Source: Deltaproteobacteria bacterium
Lineage (GTDB): Bacteria; Myxococcota; B64-G9
DNA: 32,501 nucleotides
Direction of reading: 5' to 3'
NCBI GenBank assembly: GCA_019307065.1
Contig: JAFDKH010000105.1
Location: 1 to 32,501, forward strand
The position numbers were made by a program, and so were the translations under genes. The notes beneath the pieces were generated by a model that was not told the origin of the DNA, did no database searches, and was given only the letters and a program-made list of their open reading frames with translations. Positions 8,545-18,074 of the stretch are shown piece after piece (within the stretch, counting starts at the first letter, position 1; each line of letters opens with the position of its first letter).

Positions 8545-11500
8545 ATGAAAACGGTTTTCGGGCAAGGGCTTGCCGGCTTCGGGTTAGCAATTGTCATGCT
8601 GATTAATCCTGTGCTTTTGGCCGGGACACTGCCGGCCGGCTACCAGGAATATATCGTATTGGGTCGTGAGACCCAGGTATTCGAATTCATGCAGGATGTG
8701 GTAAGCACCGAACCGGGAGATGCGCTCAACCAGGATTCGATGGAGTCGGTTGTGACCCTAACGGCTACGCTTGACGGCCAGGTCGTTTACTACGATCACT
8801 GGGAAGACGGTTACGAGGTCGACATTCTCAATCCGGATCAACCCTATCCAGTCGGTTCGACTCGGGTGTTCGTTTTGAATCGCGGAGAAGTCCTCTCACT
8901 CAAGAGCGACGGTTCGGGTATTGATATCAACGATGTGGTCCCGGTTGATCCGATGAGTGCCCGGGGAACCGAGTTGCGCTACGACGGCGGCGACCGGATC
9001 GTCAGCGTAGGCGGGCCGGTTGACCTGGCCCACAATATTTGGCCCGAAGACAACGCGCGAATCGGCGGCGCCTGGGAGATGTATTCGCGCCAGGCATTGT
9101 CTGGTTTTCACACCTACCGTATTCCTGTCGGAGTCGATTCATATGACGGCGACGATCAGCCCTTTGCTCCTTTTAAGTATGTCTGTATACAAATTGCCGC
9201 CTATGACGACGATACCTGGATAGTCATCGACAACGGGCCCGACCAGATTCAGTTCAACCTCGAGCGCGGGCAAACCTATTCGTCTCACGGATACATCGAC
9301 GATCAATCCGTCGCTCAGGCAATCGTCATCAATCAAAACACCCTGGTCAGTGCCAACCGCGACATTCAAGTAGGTATCCTGACCGGCTCGGACGGGGGTG
9401 GCAATCTCTACCAAACCCGCTTTTTCAATGCAGTTCCGCTGAAAGCCTACGGTCGCGATTACATCGTCCCGGTCCTCGGCGGGGCAGCCCCGGCCTTTAC
9501 CAATATATACCTGTTCAACCCGCATCCTTATGACGTCGTAGGCGACGCCTTCGATCTCAACAACCCGGCCGGGGTAGCCTTCGTCATTCCGGCCGAGTCG
9601 GCCATCGCCTGGCAGCAAGTAACCAGCGGAAGCACCCTGGCCCAGGGTGGCGGGGCCCGGATCGTGGCCGACGTGCCGGTTTGGGGGATAGTCGCTTACG
9701 ATTACAGCCTAGTGAATTATGACTGGGGTTTTTCGATGGTTCCCAGCCGCTTCCTAAACGATGATTATTTCATCTCCTGGGCACCGGCCGATGCGACTCC
9801 TGCTGCCGGCGATCAAGGTTCCCCGGTCTGGGTAACTCCCGCCCTGGACGGGACTACTGTCCAGGTTGATCTGAACGGCGACGGTGTTTTCGATGACATC
9901 GACACGGATTTAGACGGCAGCGGCGATGTAACGGCCATAACTCTTGACGTCTTGCAGGTCTTGCGAGTGTATGACTACCTCGATGGTGACAACACCGGTA
10001 CTCGCATCGTTGCCGACGGGCCGATTGCCCTGGCCTTTGGAGCAGATGAAGACACCGCATCTTCAGGGCTCGAGTACTTAGACCTTGGTTACACCGTCTT
10101 GCCTCTCTGCCAAGAATGGCTCGACCCGATCCTGTCGATCGAGGGCCTGCCGGAGGCTACTTCGGTCTCGGCCAGCGGCCAGCAGGATTTGGGTATAACA
10201 ATTACGATCTCGGCCGGTAGCTATAACGGAATCAGCGCAGTCGATGCCTGGCTAAGTATGCCCGAGGAAATCGAATACGTGGCAAATTCTGCCGAAGTAA
10301 CCATGCCGGGCTACGGACCGGGACCCTGGGCTACCCAGGACACGACTGCCGCAGGTATTCGAAGTTTGAACTGGAGTCTGGGTGGAACTCTGGACGCCGG
10401 GCAGACAATCACGATCACACTTCAGGTTCGCTGGGATGGCAGCGAAAGCGACAGCGCCTACTTTTTCGAAACCGGGGCCGAGGCGGGCTATCTGGGCATG
10501 AAGTTGAAACCGCGCGACGATTTCAGCGTAGTCAAGACCAACTTGACCATCCAAAAGAGCGTCAACCTGACTCAAACTTGTCCCGGGGACACTCTGATCT
10601 ATACCTTGACTTTAGAAAACCTGTCGGCCGGCGATATCAATAATGTCGTCATGCGCGATCCGCTCCACGAAGGTCTCGACTTCGTTTCGGCTAGCGGTTC
10701 AGGCCTGTTCGACCCGCTTACTCGCAGTGTCGAGTGGGGCCCGTTTACTCTTTCGCCCGGGCCCGCGGCCCAGTTTGAATGCCGGGCCTTGATCAGAAAT
10801 CTTCCCGAAGGAACAGTGATCGACAACATGGTCTACATTGTTTCCGACGATACGCCCCGGGTCGATTCAAGCAGCGTCTACACTCAAATCGACTATCCCG
10901 TCCTGCGCGTCATCAAAACGGCTGTGCCGGCCGCCGTCGAGCCGCCCGGCATCGTGACTTACACTCTGTTGATCGAGAACATCGGCGGCTGTGATGCTAA
11001 GAATGTAATCGTCAGGGATTTGATTCCCGGCAATACAACTTATCTAGCCGGGTCAATGACCCTGGATCGTGGTCTCGGATCGCTGGGGCAGTCTGACGCC
11101 GCGGGGGACGACCCTTGCGATTACGATCTGACGACTTCGCAAGCGGTGTCGGCGGTTTTCCTGGATCCCGGCGACAGTTTGCCGAGCGGGGCCGGCTATA
11201 CAATGACTTTCCAGGTTCAAGTCGATGCCGGTACGTATATAAGCAACTCGGCGACTATTGAGGCTTCCAACGCAGTATCGCGGACTTCGAATGTAGTCTT
11301 GGTTGAAGTCGGTAACAACGATCCGGATGGAGACGGCCTGACCAACGCCGAAGAGGCGGTCTTGAATACCGACCCTAATGATGCCGACAGCGATGACGAT
11401 GGAATTAGCGACGGAGAAGAAGTCGTCGCCGGATCGGACGGTTTCATAACCGATCCGCTGAATCCCGACAGCGACGGCGACGGCATCCAGGACGGGACCG

Positions 11501-13821
11501 AAACCGGAGTGACTAGTGGAGTCGACGACCCCGACGGGGGCGGTCCGCTCGAGGGTACCGACCCGGGCGTCTTCATTCCGGACGCTGACGACAGCACGAC
11601 TACTGACCCGATTGACATGTATTCCGACGAAGATGGCTGGAGCGACGGTCAAGAAGATGTCGATTTCAACGGACAGGTCGACCTGGGTGAGACCGACCCC
11701 AACAATCGTGACAGCGACGCAGACAACGTAGACGATGATCTCGACAACTGTCCGCTGGACTACAACCCCTTGCAAGATCTGAATATAGATCCCGACAACT
11801 GCGGCAGTTGCGGCAACATCTGTGATGACGCCCTGGAGTGTACCGATAAAACATGCCAGGCCGGTAGTTGTGTCTTTACTTCCAACGATGCCAACTGCGA
11901 CGACCTGGTCTGGTGTACTGACGACAGCTGTCTTGGTGGAGCCTGTGTTTTTGTCGCCAACGATGCCAACTGCCCCGACGACAACATGTTCTGCAATGGA
12001 ACTGAGAGCTGCGACGCGCTGGCCGACTGCATCTCGTCCGGCGATCCTTGTCCGATCGACGAATATTGCAACGAGGGTGCCGATAGTTGCGAAGAGTGCG
12101 TCGGGGATTCCGATTGCGACGATGGGGTTGCCTGTACCGACGATAGCTGTGTTGCGCTGAGCTGTGTCCATACTCCCAACGATGCAAACTGTCCCGACGA
12201 CGGGTTGTACTGCACCGGCTTAGAGAGTTGCGATGCCGTCAGCGACTGCATTGGCTCGGGCGACCCTTGCCTTGGACAGGGCCTGGTCTGCGATGAGAAT
12301 AACGACGAGTGTAGCGAGTGTGTTCTGGACACAGATTGCGACGACGGGGTTGCTTGTACCGATGATACCTGCCTGGCGGGGGCCTGCCACAGCAGCGCCA
12401 ACGATGCCAATTGCACGGATGACGGATTGTTCTGCAACGGAGTCGAAGGCTGCGATTTTCTGGCCGGATGTATTTCTACCGGCGATCCTTGTGCGGCATC
12501 CAGTCTGGTCTGTCATGAAGATACCGACGATTGCTACAACTGTGTCGCCGATTCCGAGTGCGACGACGGCATAGCTTGTACCGACGACACCTGCACAGCC
12601 GGCTTGTGTGTTCATGCGCCCAACGATAGTTTTTGTCCGGACGACGGGTTGTTTTGCAACGGGGCCGAAAGCTGTTCAGCCCAAAGCGGCTGCATATCGG
12701 CCGGAGACCCATGTCAGGCGAGCGGTGAACTATGTGACGAGGCCAACGCCGAATGTGTTGATTGTTTGGTTGATGCCGATTGCGACGATGCGGTTGCTTG
12801 CAGCGATGACAGCTGCAGCGCAGGCCTTTGCAGCAATATTCCCAATGATGCCAACTGTACCGACGACGGCAGCTTCTGCAACGGCCCCGAAGTTTGTGAG
12901 CCGCTCGACGGCTGTAACTCGGCCGGTGATCCCTGCCAAGACCAGGGCTTGTTTTGCAACGAAGAGCTGGATGGTTGCACAGCCTGTCTGATTGACAGCG
13001 ATTGCGATGACGCAGTCGCCTGTACCGTTGACGTTTGCGACCAGATCGCCGGCAACTGCGGTAACACGCCCCGAGACGATTTATGCGACGATGCCGACGA
13101 GTGTACCCGCGATCGTTGCGATTCGGTCGACGGTTGTTACTTTGTTTTTGTTGATTACGACAACGATGGGCTCTGCGATGCGGACGATGCTTGTCCTCTG
13201 GACCCAAGCGACAGCTGCTTGAGCTGTCAGGATATGGATTCTGACGGTATTTGCGATGCCTTTGACTTGTGTCCGAATGATCCGACAGATAGCTGTAGCG
13301 AATGTGCCGATGACGACGCGGATGGGATCTGCAACGCTGTCGATGAATGTCCCGACGATCCTCAGGATGATTGCATACCTTGTCTGGATCTGGACCATGA
13401 TCAGATTTGTGACGATCGCGACCCCTGCCTGGGCGACCCAACCAATCAGTGCGACAGCTGCGTCGATAAAACCGATCCGGACAATGACGGCCTGCCAACT
13501 TGTGTGGATCCCTGTCCGACAGAACCCTACAACGAGTGTGTACCTTGCAGCGACCACGACGGCGACGGGATTTGCGACGACCTGGATTATTGTCCTGATG
13601 ATCCGCTAAACGACTGCCTGGCTTGCCCCGATTTTGATGCTGACCAAGTTTGTGATGACGAAGATCCTTGCCCCCGGGATGCCGAAGACCTGTGCTTGAT
13701 CTGGGAAGCTGGCAAGATAGGCGGGGGTGGTTGCAGTTGTTCTGTTGATACTCCTGCCCGCGGCGGGCTATTATTATTGCTCCTGTCGTTCGGGCTGATT
13801 CGGGTCCGGCGCCGAAGATAA
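8545..13821 (+). CDS. giant secreted repeat protein with MYXO-CTERM-like C-terminal sorting tail (1758 aa)
   Basis: A signal peptide (about 1-27) leads into a large beta-rich domain, about 33-520, opening [16 protein letters not shown] and containing [12 protein letters not shown]. Next come a beta-sandwich (about 530-650) and two DUF11-type repeats (about 665-785 and 786-920; [10 protein letters not shown]... and [10 protein letters not shown]...). Acidic thrombospondin-type-3-like calcium repeats (about 926-1075), cysteine-rich repeats of 74 residues (about 1115-1510) and 26-residue Cys/Asp repeats (1559-1717) follow. The end is GGGGCSCS, a hydrophobic run ([11 protein letters not shown]) and RRRR. 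That tail matches the layout of MYXO-CTERM sorting signals, which direct proteins to the cell surface after processing near the Cys. The ATG at 8545 is preceded by AGAGGG at six bases; the TTG at 8521 is rejected because it precedes that site. Probably a surface or released structural or adhesive protein. Confidence 0.88.
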   Translation: MKTVFGQGLAGFGLAIVMLINPVLLAGTLPAGYQEYIVLGRETQVFEFMQDVVSTEPGDALNQDSMESVVTLTATLDGQVVYYDHWEDGYEVDILNPDQPYPVGSTRVFVLNRGEVLSLKSDGSGIDINDVVPVDPMSARGTELRYDGGDRIVSVGGPVDLAHNIWPEDNARIGGAWEMYSRQALSGFHTYRIPVGVDSYDGDDQPFAPFKYVCIQIAAYDDDTWIVIDNGPDQIQFNLERGQTYSSHGYIDDQSVAQAIVINQNTLVSANRDIQVGILTGSDGGGNLYQTRFFNAVPLKAYGRDYIVPVLGGAAPAFTNIYLFNPHPYDVVGDAFDLNNPAGVAFVIPAESAIAWQQVTSGSTLAQGGGARIVADVPVWGIVAYDYSLVNYDWGFSMVPSRFLNDDYFISWAPADATPAAGDQGSPVWVTPALDGTTVQVDLNGDGVFDDIDTDLDGSGDVTAITLDVLQVLRVYDYLDGDNTGTRIVADGPIALAFGADEDTASSGLEYLDLGYTVLPLCQEWLDPILSIEGLPEATSVSASGQQDLGITITISAGSYNGISAVDAWLSMPEEIEYVANSAEVTMPGYGPGPWATQDTTAAGIRSLNWSLGGTLDAGQTITITLQVRWDGSESDSAYFFETGAEAGYLGMKLKPRDDFSVVKTNLTIQKSVNLTQTCPGDTLIYTLTLENLSAGDINNVVMRDPLHEGLDFVSASGSGLFDPLTRSVEWGPFTLSPGPAAQFECRALIRNLPEGTVIDNMVYIVSDDTPRVDSSSVYTQIDYPVLRVIKTAVPAAVEPPGIVTYTLLIENIGGCDAKNVIVRDLIPGNTTYLAGSMTLDRGLGSLGQSDAAGDDPCDYDLTTSQAVSAVFLDPGDSLPSGAGYTMTFQVQVDAGTYISNSATIEASNAVSRTSNVVLVEVGNNDPDGDGLTNAEEAVLNTDPNDADSDDDGISDGEEVVAGSDGFITDPLNPDSDGDGIQDGTETGVTSGVDDPDGGGPLEGTDPGVFIPDADDSTTTDPIDMYSDEDGWSDGQEDVDFNGQVDLGETDPNNRDSDADNVDDDLDNCPLDYNPLQDLNIDPDNCGSCGNICDDALECTDKTCQAGSCVFTSNDANCDDLVWCTDDSCLGGACVFVANDANCPDDNMFCNGTESCDALADCISSGDPCPIDEYCNEGADSCEECVGDSDCDDGVACTDDSCVALSCVHTPNDANCPDDGLYCTGLESCDAVSDCIGSGDPCLGQGLVCDENNDECSECVLDTDCDDGVACTDDTCLAGACHSSANDANCTDDGLFCNGVEGCDFLAGCISTGDPCAASSLVCHEDTDDCYNCVADSECDDGIACTDDTCTAGLCVHAPNDSFCPDDGLFCNGAESCSAQSGCISAGDPCQASGELCDEANAECVDCLVDADCDDAVACSDDSCSAGLCSNIPNDANCTDDGSFCNGPEVCEPLDGCNSAGDPCQDQGLFCNEELDGCTACLIDSDCDDAVACTVDVCDQIAGNCGNTPRDDLCDDADECTRDRCDSVDGCYFVFVDYDNDGLCDADDACPLDPSDSCLSCQDMDSDGICDAFDLCPNDPTDSCSECADDDADGICNAVDECPDDPQDDCIPCLDLDHDQICDDRDPCLGDPTNQCDSCVDKTDPDNDGLPTCVDPCPTEPYNECVPCSDHDGDGICDDLDYCPDDPLNDCLACPDFDADQVCDDEDPCPRDAEDLCLIWEAGKIGGGGCSCSVDTPARGGLLLLLLSFGLIRVRRRR
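11320..11760 (+). repeat. thrombospondin-type-3-like calcium-binding repeat segment inside the giant protein
   Basis: Residues about 926-1075 contain successive D-x-D-x-D-G motifs: [49 protein letters not shown] and [10 protein letters not shown]. These are the Asp-rich loops that bind Ca2+ in TSP3-like repeats. The spacing between units is irregular (roughly 15 to 70 residues), so the segment is diverged rather than freshly duplicated. Confidence 0.75.
11887..13070 (+). repeat. in-frame cysteine-rich repeats with a 222-nt (74-residue) period
   Basis: A landmark NDANC-x-DDG-x-(F/Y)C recurs with its Asp codon at 11962, 12181, 12403, 12625 and 12847, spacings of 219, 222, 222 and 222 nt. A shortened half-unit begins at 11887. 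Each full unit holds about twelve cysteines in the pattern C..DDG.FCNG.E.C.....C...GDPC......C.E....C..C..D.DCDD..ACT.D.C..G.C. This is the Cys-rich repeat style often seen in myxobacterial surface proteins. The steady period implies duplication by unequal crossing over, with substitutions since then. Confidence 0.85.
13219..13695 (+). repeat. 26-residue Cys/Asp-rich repeats near the C-terminus of the giant protein
   Basis: Six consecutive units, for example [18 protein letters not shown] followed by PNDPTDSC, match the pattern xxC-x-D-x-D-x-D-G-I-C-D-x-x-D-x-C-P-x-D-P-x-x-x-C. Five are 26 residues (78 nt) and one is 29 residues, with an insertion. A further partial unit lies just upstream, from about 13153. 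Each combines a TSP3-like D-x-D-x-D-G calcium loop with four cysteines, so the stalk is probably rigid, Ca2+-loaded and disulfide-bonded. Confidence 0.8.
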
Positions 13822-13841
13822 AGGGAGCTCGGTCCGCCACT

Positions 13842-15266
13842 ATGCCGCCTATTCAAATTCACAAATTCAGCGGTTCCAGTTTGGAATCGGCGCAAAGAAT
13901 CAAACTTGCCGCCGAGCTTGTCAAGCAGGCCCAGGCCCGGGCGCGAGTCATCGTAGTCGCGACAGCCATGGCGGGCGTAACTGACGCCCTGGACGCTGCC
14001 GCAAACAAAGCGGCCCAAGGTGATCGGGTTACGGGACTAGATCAATTAAAGGTGATTCTCGATAAGCATCAGGCTGAATTGTCAGCTCTGGGCGGTTCGG
14101 AGACCGGAGCGACCAGATCTGAAATCGAGCAAATCTCAAAAGAGCTGACCGAGATGATTGGCTCGGTGGCCTTATTGGCTCAACTGACCCAGCGTACCCG
14201 GGATCGCATCCTTGCGGCCGGTGAGAAACTGTCTGCTCGGCTCTTAGCGGTCGCTCTCGACAATACAGGTCTCATAGCCTACGTGAAAGACTCCGATACT
14301 TTTTTGGAAACTGACGACAATTTTGGAGAAGCCAGTCTTTTGCGCAGTTTGGCGGATCGAAAAATCGCAGTCGAGCTTCTGCCGATACTCGAGCGAAATG
14401 CTGTGCCGGTGGTGTCCGGGTTCTGTGGACGAGCTCCCGATGGAGCCACAACGACCCTGGGTCGCGGCGGGGCGGATCTGACGGCCACCTCAATAGCCGT
14501 GGCGATCGAGGCCGACCAAGTCACACTCTGGACTGATCTGGACGGCGTGTATTCTGCCGATCCAAAAGTTGTCCCGGATGCCCGAGTCATCGATCACTTG
14601 AACTACCGCGAGGCGGCCGAGATGTCGTACTACGGGGCCAAGCTGCTGCATCCACGCAGCATGATTCCGGTTGCGCCTCTAGGCATCCCAGTCTACGTGC
14701 GCAATTCCTTGGAGCCTGGCAAGAGCGGGACGACTGTCGACGGCCGCTTTACTCCTGGCGAGCATCCGGTCAAGGCAATTAGCGCCATACGCGAACATTG
14801 TCTGGTTTCTGTCGAGGGCAAGGGTATGGCGGGAGTGCCTGGAATAGCTGCTCGAGTTTTCGGACGCCTGGCTGCCAAGAGAATCTCGGTCACGATGATT
14901 AGTCAGTCCAGCTCCGAGTCGACTATCTGCCTAGCCGTACCGGCCAGGTTTATTATGGCTACCGAAGCCGCTTTGAAAAAAGAGTTCCAGCCGGACATGT
15001 CCAAGGGTGACATAGAAGAAGTGGTCACCCGCAGAAACGTAGGTCTGGTGGCTGCTGTCGGCCTTGGTATGGCTAATATGCCGGGAGTTGCCGGGCGGGT
15101 CTTCACTGCCTTGGGAAACAACAAAATAAGTATTCTGGCGATTGCCCAGGGTTCTTCCGAGCTGAACATCTCCATGGCTATCGATGAGTGCCAGATAGAC
15201 GAAGCCTTACAAGCGCTACATGCCGAGTTCAAACTACATCTTTCAGGTTCAAAAGCTGCGGAGTAG
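13842..15266 (+). CDS. lysC: aspartate kinase, monofunctional with two ACT domains (474 aa)
   Basis: The enzyme phosphorylates L-aspartate, the first step toward lysine, threonine and methionine. The N-terminal amino-acid kinase domain (about 1-310) carries the signature KFSGSS at 8-13; the second Gly of the usual KFGGTS is Ser here. It also has RILAAGEKLSARLL, GRGGADLTAT and a YSADPKVVPDA segment. Two ACT regulatory modules follow, one near 320-390 (VEGKGMAGVPGIAARVF) and one near 400-465 (AAVGLGMANMPGVAGRVF), so it is probably feedback-inhibited by an amino acid. There is no fused homoserine dehydrogenase. The long N-terminal kinase domain is closer to the AKIII/ThrA style than to short Gram-positive enzymes. 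It begins 20 bp after the giant protein gene; GGGAG lies rather far (about 13 bases) from the ATG. The downstream neighbours are thrB and thrC. Confidence 0.93.
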   Translation: MPPIQIHKFSGSSLESAQRIKLAAELVKQAQARARVIVVATAMAGVTDALDAAANKAAQGDRVTGLDQLKVILDKHQAELSALGGSETGATRSEIEQISKELTEMIGSVALLAQLTQRTRDRILAAGEKLSARLLAVALDNTGLIAYVKDSDTFLETDDNFGEASLLRSLADRKIAVELLPILERNAVPVVSGFCGRAPDGATTTLGRGGADLTATSIAVAIEADQVTLWTDLDGVYSADPKVVPDARVIDHLNYREAAEMSYYGAKLLHPRSMIPVAPLGIPVYVRNSLEPGKSGTTVDGRFTPGEHPVKAISAIREHCLVSVEGKGMAGVPGIAARVFGRLAAKRISVTMISQSSSESTICLAVPARFIMATEAALKKEFQPDMSKGDIEEVVTRRNVGLVAAVGLGMANMPGVAGRVFTALGNNKISILAIAQGSSELNISMAIDECQIDEALQALHAEFKLHLSGSKAAE

Positions 15267-15270
15267 CCTG

Positions 15271-16209
15271 TTGCCCGACAAGTCCGACAAGCAGATTTCG
15301 GTTTTTGCGCCCGCGACGGTGGCCAATCTGGGTTTGGGCTTCGATGTCCTCGGGCTGGCCCTGATCGAGCCGGGTGACACGGTCAAGGCACAAGTTGTCT
15401 TGGAACCCGGCCTGCGGATTAGCAAAATCAGCGGAGACGGGGGCGCCTTACCACTTGAGGCTGCAGACAACACGGCCGGCATTGCGGCCTGGCATACCTT
15501 GAAAAAGGCCGGGGTCGAGATCGGTATCGAGTTGGAGATAGACAAAGGTTTGCCGATTGGCTCTGGTTTGGGCAGTTCTGCAGCCAGCGCAGCGGCTGCG
15601 GCCTATGCCGTCAATCTGTTGCTTGGATCGCCGTTGCGCAAGAAAGAATTGATTGGGCCGTGCATTGAAGCTGAAGCAGCCGTGTCCGGTCGGCACGCCG
15701 ACAACGTCGCCCCGGCGCTATTGGGCGGCTTGATTCTGATTCGCTCTATGCAACCGCTGGATCTGGTGCGCCTGCCGATCCCGGAGGATTTATTTGTAGT
15801 CGTTGTCACGCCCGAGGTTGAATTATCGACTAAAGAGGCCCGCGCCGTTTTACCCGGCTCGGTTCCTTTGCCGGACCTGGTAAGCAATACTGCCAATCTG
15901 GCCGCCCTGGTGAGTGCCTTTTACTCGGGAGATCTGGGAATGATAGCGCGTTGTGTGCCCGACAAAGTGGTTACTCCGGCCCGGGCCGAATTGATTCCGG
16001 GTTGTATGGACGTGATCAACGCTGCCCTGGATGCCGGCGCGCTGGGCAGCTCCATTTCCGGATCAGGGCCCTCTGTATTTTCATTTTGCCATTCGCAAAG
16101 ATCTGGTATTCAAGTTGCCGAGGCCATGGCGGCCGCCTTTTCAAAAGCCGATTTGTCTTGTCGAAAGGTTGTTTCGCCGGGCAACTGTTGTGGAGTCAGA
16201 CGCTTATGA
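15271..16209 (+). CDS. thrB: homoserine kinase, GHMP family (312 aa, TTG start)
   Basis: This cytoplasmic enzyme converts L-homoserine and ATP to O-phosphohomoserine. The N-terminal strand FAPATVANLGLGFDVLG, the GHMP ATP-binding loop LPIGSGLGSSAAS (about 94-106), the SGRHADNVAPALLGG segment (about 139-153) and the C-terminal SISGSGPSVFSF are all homoserine-kinase hallmarks. The frame is open from an ATG at 15220, inside lysC. I choose the TTG at 15271 because GCGGAG stands seven bases before it, it lies four bases after the lysC stop, and the length then fits the family. The stop overlaps the thrC start in an ATGA tetranucleotide, which implies translational coupling. Confidence 0.93.
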   Translation: MPDKSDKQISVFAPATVANLGLGFDVLGLALIEPGDTVKAQVVLEPGLRISKISGDGGALPLEAADNTAGIAAWHTLKKAGVEIGIELEIDKGLPIGSGLGSSAASAAAAAYAVNLLLGSPLRKKELIGPCIEAEAAVSGRHADNVAPALLGGLILIRSMQPLDLVRLPIPEDLFVVVVTPEVELSTKEARAVLPGSVPLPDLVSNTANLAALVSAFYSGDLGMIARCVPDKVVTPARAELIPGCMDVINAALDAGALGSSISGSGPSVFSFCHSQRSGIQVAEAMAAAFSKADLSCRKVVSPGNCCGVRRL

Positions 16210-17489
16210 ATGAATGCCCCTGGAAACTAGCGTGTGTCGACTGCTCGGCCGAATATTCAGGACTGGCCGTCCGCTTTCGTTGCGACTGTGGCGCTACCCT
16301 CGATGTTGTGCATGACTTGAACCTGTTGAAAGACGGATTGACGCTCAACACCTTTGATCGGCGTCTGGCCTCGAAGCAGATTTGGGATCGCTCAGGCGTT
16401 TGGCGCTTTAGCGAGCTGGTTCTGCCGCTCGATCCCAAGGAAATGGTTACCAAGCCGGAAGGCAACACCAACTTGTACGCTTCAGCCCGGCTGGCCGAAT
16501 ATACCGGTATCGAATCGCTATTGCTCAAACACGAGGGCGAGAACCCGACGGCATCATTTAAAGACCGTGGCATGACAGTCGGGGTCAGCATGGCCAAGAA
16601 GCTCGGCATGCAGTCGGTGGCCTGCGCTTCAACCGGCAATACTTCGGCCTCGATGGCGGCTTATTCCGCCCAGGCCGGGCTGCGGGCTTTAGTGTTCATC
16701 CCCGAAGGCAAGATTGCCTATGGCAAACTTTCCCAGGCCCTGGCCTACGGGGCCAAGACTATCCAGATTGCCGGCGATTTCGATATCGCTATGCAGCTGG
16801 TCGAACAGGTTTGTGCAGATCAAGGTATTTACCTGCTCAACTCAATCAATCCTTTTCGGATAGAAGGCCAGAAAGCAATCGGGTTCGAATTGCTTCAGGA
16901 TCTCAGCTGGGAAGTTCCAGATTGGATCGTATTGCCGGGCGGGAACCTCGGCAACAGCTCGGCCATTTCAAAAGGTCTTGGCGAACTCGAGACGCTCGGC
17001 TTGATTAAAAAATTACCGCGCATGGCAGTAATTCAGGCGGCCGGGGCCAATCCGCTTTATACGGCTTTTTCTACCGACAAAGATCTGGTGCCGGTCCAAA
17101 ATGCCGACACAATTGCAACTGCGATCAAGATCGGCAATCCGGTCTCCTGGAGAAAGAGCCTGCGCGGTATTGCCGCGACCAACGGGCTGGTCGAGCAGGT
17201 TAGCGATCAAGAGATCATGGACGCCAAGGCCCAGGTAGATGCGGCCGGAATCGGAGCCGAGCCGGCCTCGTGCGCCACAGTGGCCGGGGCCAAAAAACTA
17301 GTAGAGCGGGGAGTTATCAAAAAGGACGAAAAAGTCTGCGGCATCCTGACCGGCCACCTGCTCAAAGATCCCGATGCGGTAGTCGGCTACCACAAAGGCA
17401 CTCTCGACAATATCGAATCAAACTTCCAAAACGCACCAATCTCGGTCCCGGCCGAACTCGAAGCGGTTCTAAAAGCGATCAGCGACTAG
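16206..17489 (+). CDS. thrC: threonine synthase (427 aa)
   Basis: This PLP enzyme turns O-phosphohomoserine into threonine and phosphate, completing the pathway set up by lysC and thrB. The PLP lysine is K119 in NPTASFKDRGM. The phosphate-binding loops ASTGNTSASMAAY (141 on) and LPGGNLGNSSA and the SINPFRIEGQKAIGFEL region agree with threonine synthases. The N-terminus carries a small rubredoxin-like metal knuckle, C10-x2-C13 and C26-x-C28, seen in a subset of bacterial and archaeal threonine synthases. The frame is open from 15951 inside thrB, but the ATG at 16206 (ATGA overlap with the thrB stop, GGAG ten bases upstream) is the natural start. A short hairpin without a T-run follows at 17567. 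Confidence 0.94.
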   Translation: MNECPWKLACVDCSAEYSGLAVRFRCDCGATLDVVHDLNLLKDGLTLNTFDRRLASKQIWDRSGVWRFSELVLPLDPKEMVTKPEGNTNLYASARLAEYTGIESLLLKHEGENPTASFKDRGMTVGVSMAKKLGMQSVACASTGNTSASMAAYSAQAGLRALVFIPEGKIAYGKLSQALAYGAKTIQIAGDFDIAMQLVEQVCADQGIYLLNSINPFRIEGQKAIGFELLQDLSWEVPDWIVLPGGNLGNSSAISKGLGELETLGLIKKLPRMAVIQAAGANPLYTAFSTDKDLVPVQNADTIATAIKIGNPVSWRKSLRGIAATNGLVEQVSDQEIMDAKAQVDAAGIGAEPASCATVAGAKKLVERGVIKKDEKVCGILTGHLLKDPDAVVGYHKGTLDNIESNFQNAPISVPAELEAVLKAISD

Positions 17490-17566
17490 AAAACAGGGAC
17501 GGTCTCAGGTTTTGATTCGTGAGAAGAAAGTCATCATTTACAAAAACCACTCTGAATAGAAACGTC

Positions 17567-17591
17567 ATCACCGAATGGTTCTGTCGGTGAT
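17567..17591 (+). terminator. hairpin downstream of thrC, doubtful terminator
   Basis: ATCACCGA (17567-17574) and TCGGTGAT (17584-17591) form a perfect 8-bp stem around a 9-base loop, about 78 bp after the thrC stop. No run of T follows, so it is not a canonical intrinsic terminator. It could stabilise the mRNA 3' end or be part of the repeat-rich mobile scar. Confidence 0.35.
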
Positions 17592-17613
17592 CCAAGGGGT
17601 TACGCAGTATGGA

Positions 17614-17636
17614 TTCCCGGCAGAATCATCCGGGAA
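17614..17636. repeat. dispersed-repeat-like hairpin (TTCCCGG / CCGGGAA)
   Basis: A 7-bp perfect stem, TTCCCGG (17614-17620) and CCGGGAA (17630-17636), surrounds a 9-base loop in the context GGATTCCCGG...CCGGGAACGACG. Sequences of this form (GGATTCCCG...CGGGAATGACG) are common dispersed palindromic repeats in many bacterial genomes. Only one copy is visible in this window. Confidence 0.5.
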
Positions 17637-17639
17637 CGA

Positions 17640-17669
17640 CGAATTTTGAGTTACCGAATTTTGAGTTAC
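17640..17669. repeat. perfect tandem duplication of a 15-bp unit
   Basis: CGAATTTTGAGTTAC occurs at 17640-17654 and again, identically, at 17655-17669. It directly follows the TTCCCGG hairpin in the gap after thrC. The perfect identity in a non-coding stretch suggests recent slippage or a duplication connected with mobile-element activity. Confidence 0.85.
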
Positions 17670-17875
17670 TTCTCAGGAATCGGTTTTTAGGTTTTACCAA
17701 ATTCGTACGGTGTTCGAATTGTCCGAATTTGGCTGATCCGGACGGGAAGATTGGGTAATCTATTGTTATAACTACTGTTTTGAAAAATACGTTGGAATAT
17801 GCTCGGCTCTGTGAAGATATAAAGAGACTGATCGAAAAATGTCGAAAGCTTGCCATCCAGTCAGAAAAAGTCAGA

Positions 17876-18061
17876 AAAATAAAAAGAGGACGTTCTTTCA
17901 TTAATTTCACTATGCACTCAGTTACTGAGCATGCAAGCCTTGCTTGGGTATCTGCAATCTCCCTAGGTTCCTATAGCACCTTGCCTTTGCGGGCGGTGGT
18001 ATATCTTTGAAACTCGGATCAGATGTCAATGCAAATAGTGAAAGAACGTCCCCTTTATTTT
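17876..18061. mobile_element. inverted-repeat unit resembling IS200/RAYT-associated (REP-like) elements, no transposase
   Basis: The left arm (17876-17915) contains AAAATAAA, then GGACGTTCTTTCA, then CACTAT and GC. The right arm (18031-18061), read in reverse complement, is AAAATAAAGGGGACGTTC followed by TTTCACTATTTGC. The two match over most of their length apart from an insertion of about nine bases and small gaps. About 115 bp separate the arms and contain a small hairpin (CTCAG-TTA-CTGAG, 17917-17929). GGGACG-type ends next to AT-rich runs are typical of palindromes flanking IS200-like and REP-associated tyrosine transposases, but no transposase gene is present here. A similar GGGACGGTCTC motif stands alone at about 17496. 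I infer a non-autonomous or decayed element. Confidence 0.5.
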
Positions 18062-18074
18062 CTTTATTTTCCAG

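Noticed and set aside
11887..13070. CRISPR-like regular spacing
   Set aside because: The 222-nt period is in frame, units are diverged along their full length and encode a Cys pattern; there are no short identical repeats with unique spacers and no cas genes.
11053..13840. Long open frames on the minus strand opposite the giant protein's repeats
   Set aside because: They mirror the repeated Asp/Cys codons of the forward gene, give unlikely Arg/His/Cys- or Ser/Gln-rich proteins and have no ribosome binding sites.
15220..15270. ATG at 15220 as homoserine kinase start
   Set aside because: It lies inside lysC, has no ribosome binding site and adds 17 residues not expected in the family; the TTG at 15271 is better.
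17494..17515. Weak TCTCA/TGAGA stem right after thrC
   Set aside because: Only five pairs with a 12-base loop and no T-run; not a terminator.
17780..18010. Short forward frame in the gap after thrC (76 codons)
   Set aside because: It starts at a TTG without a ribosome binding site, and its second half is the inverted repeat and its interior. It may contain debris of a mobile-element gene but is not supported as a gene.
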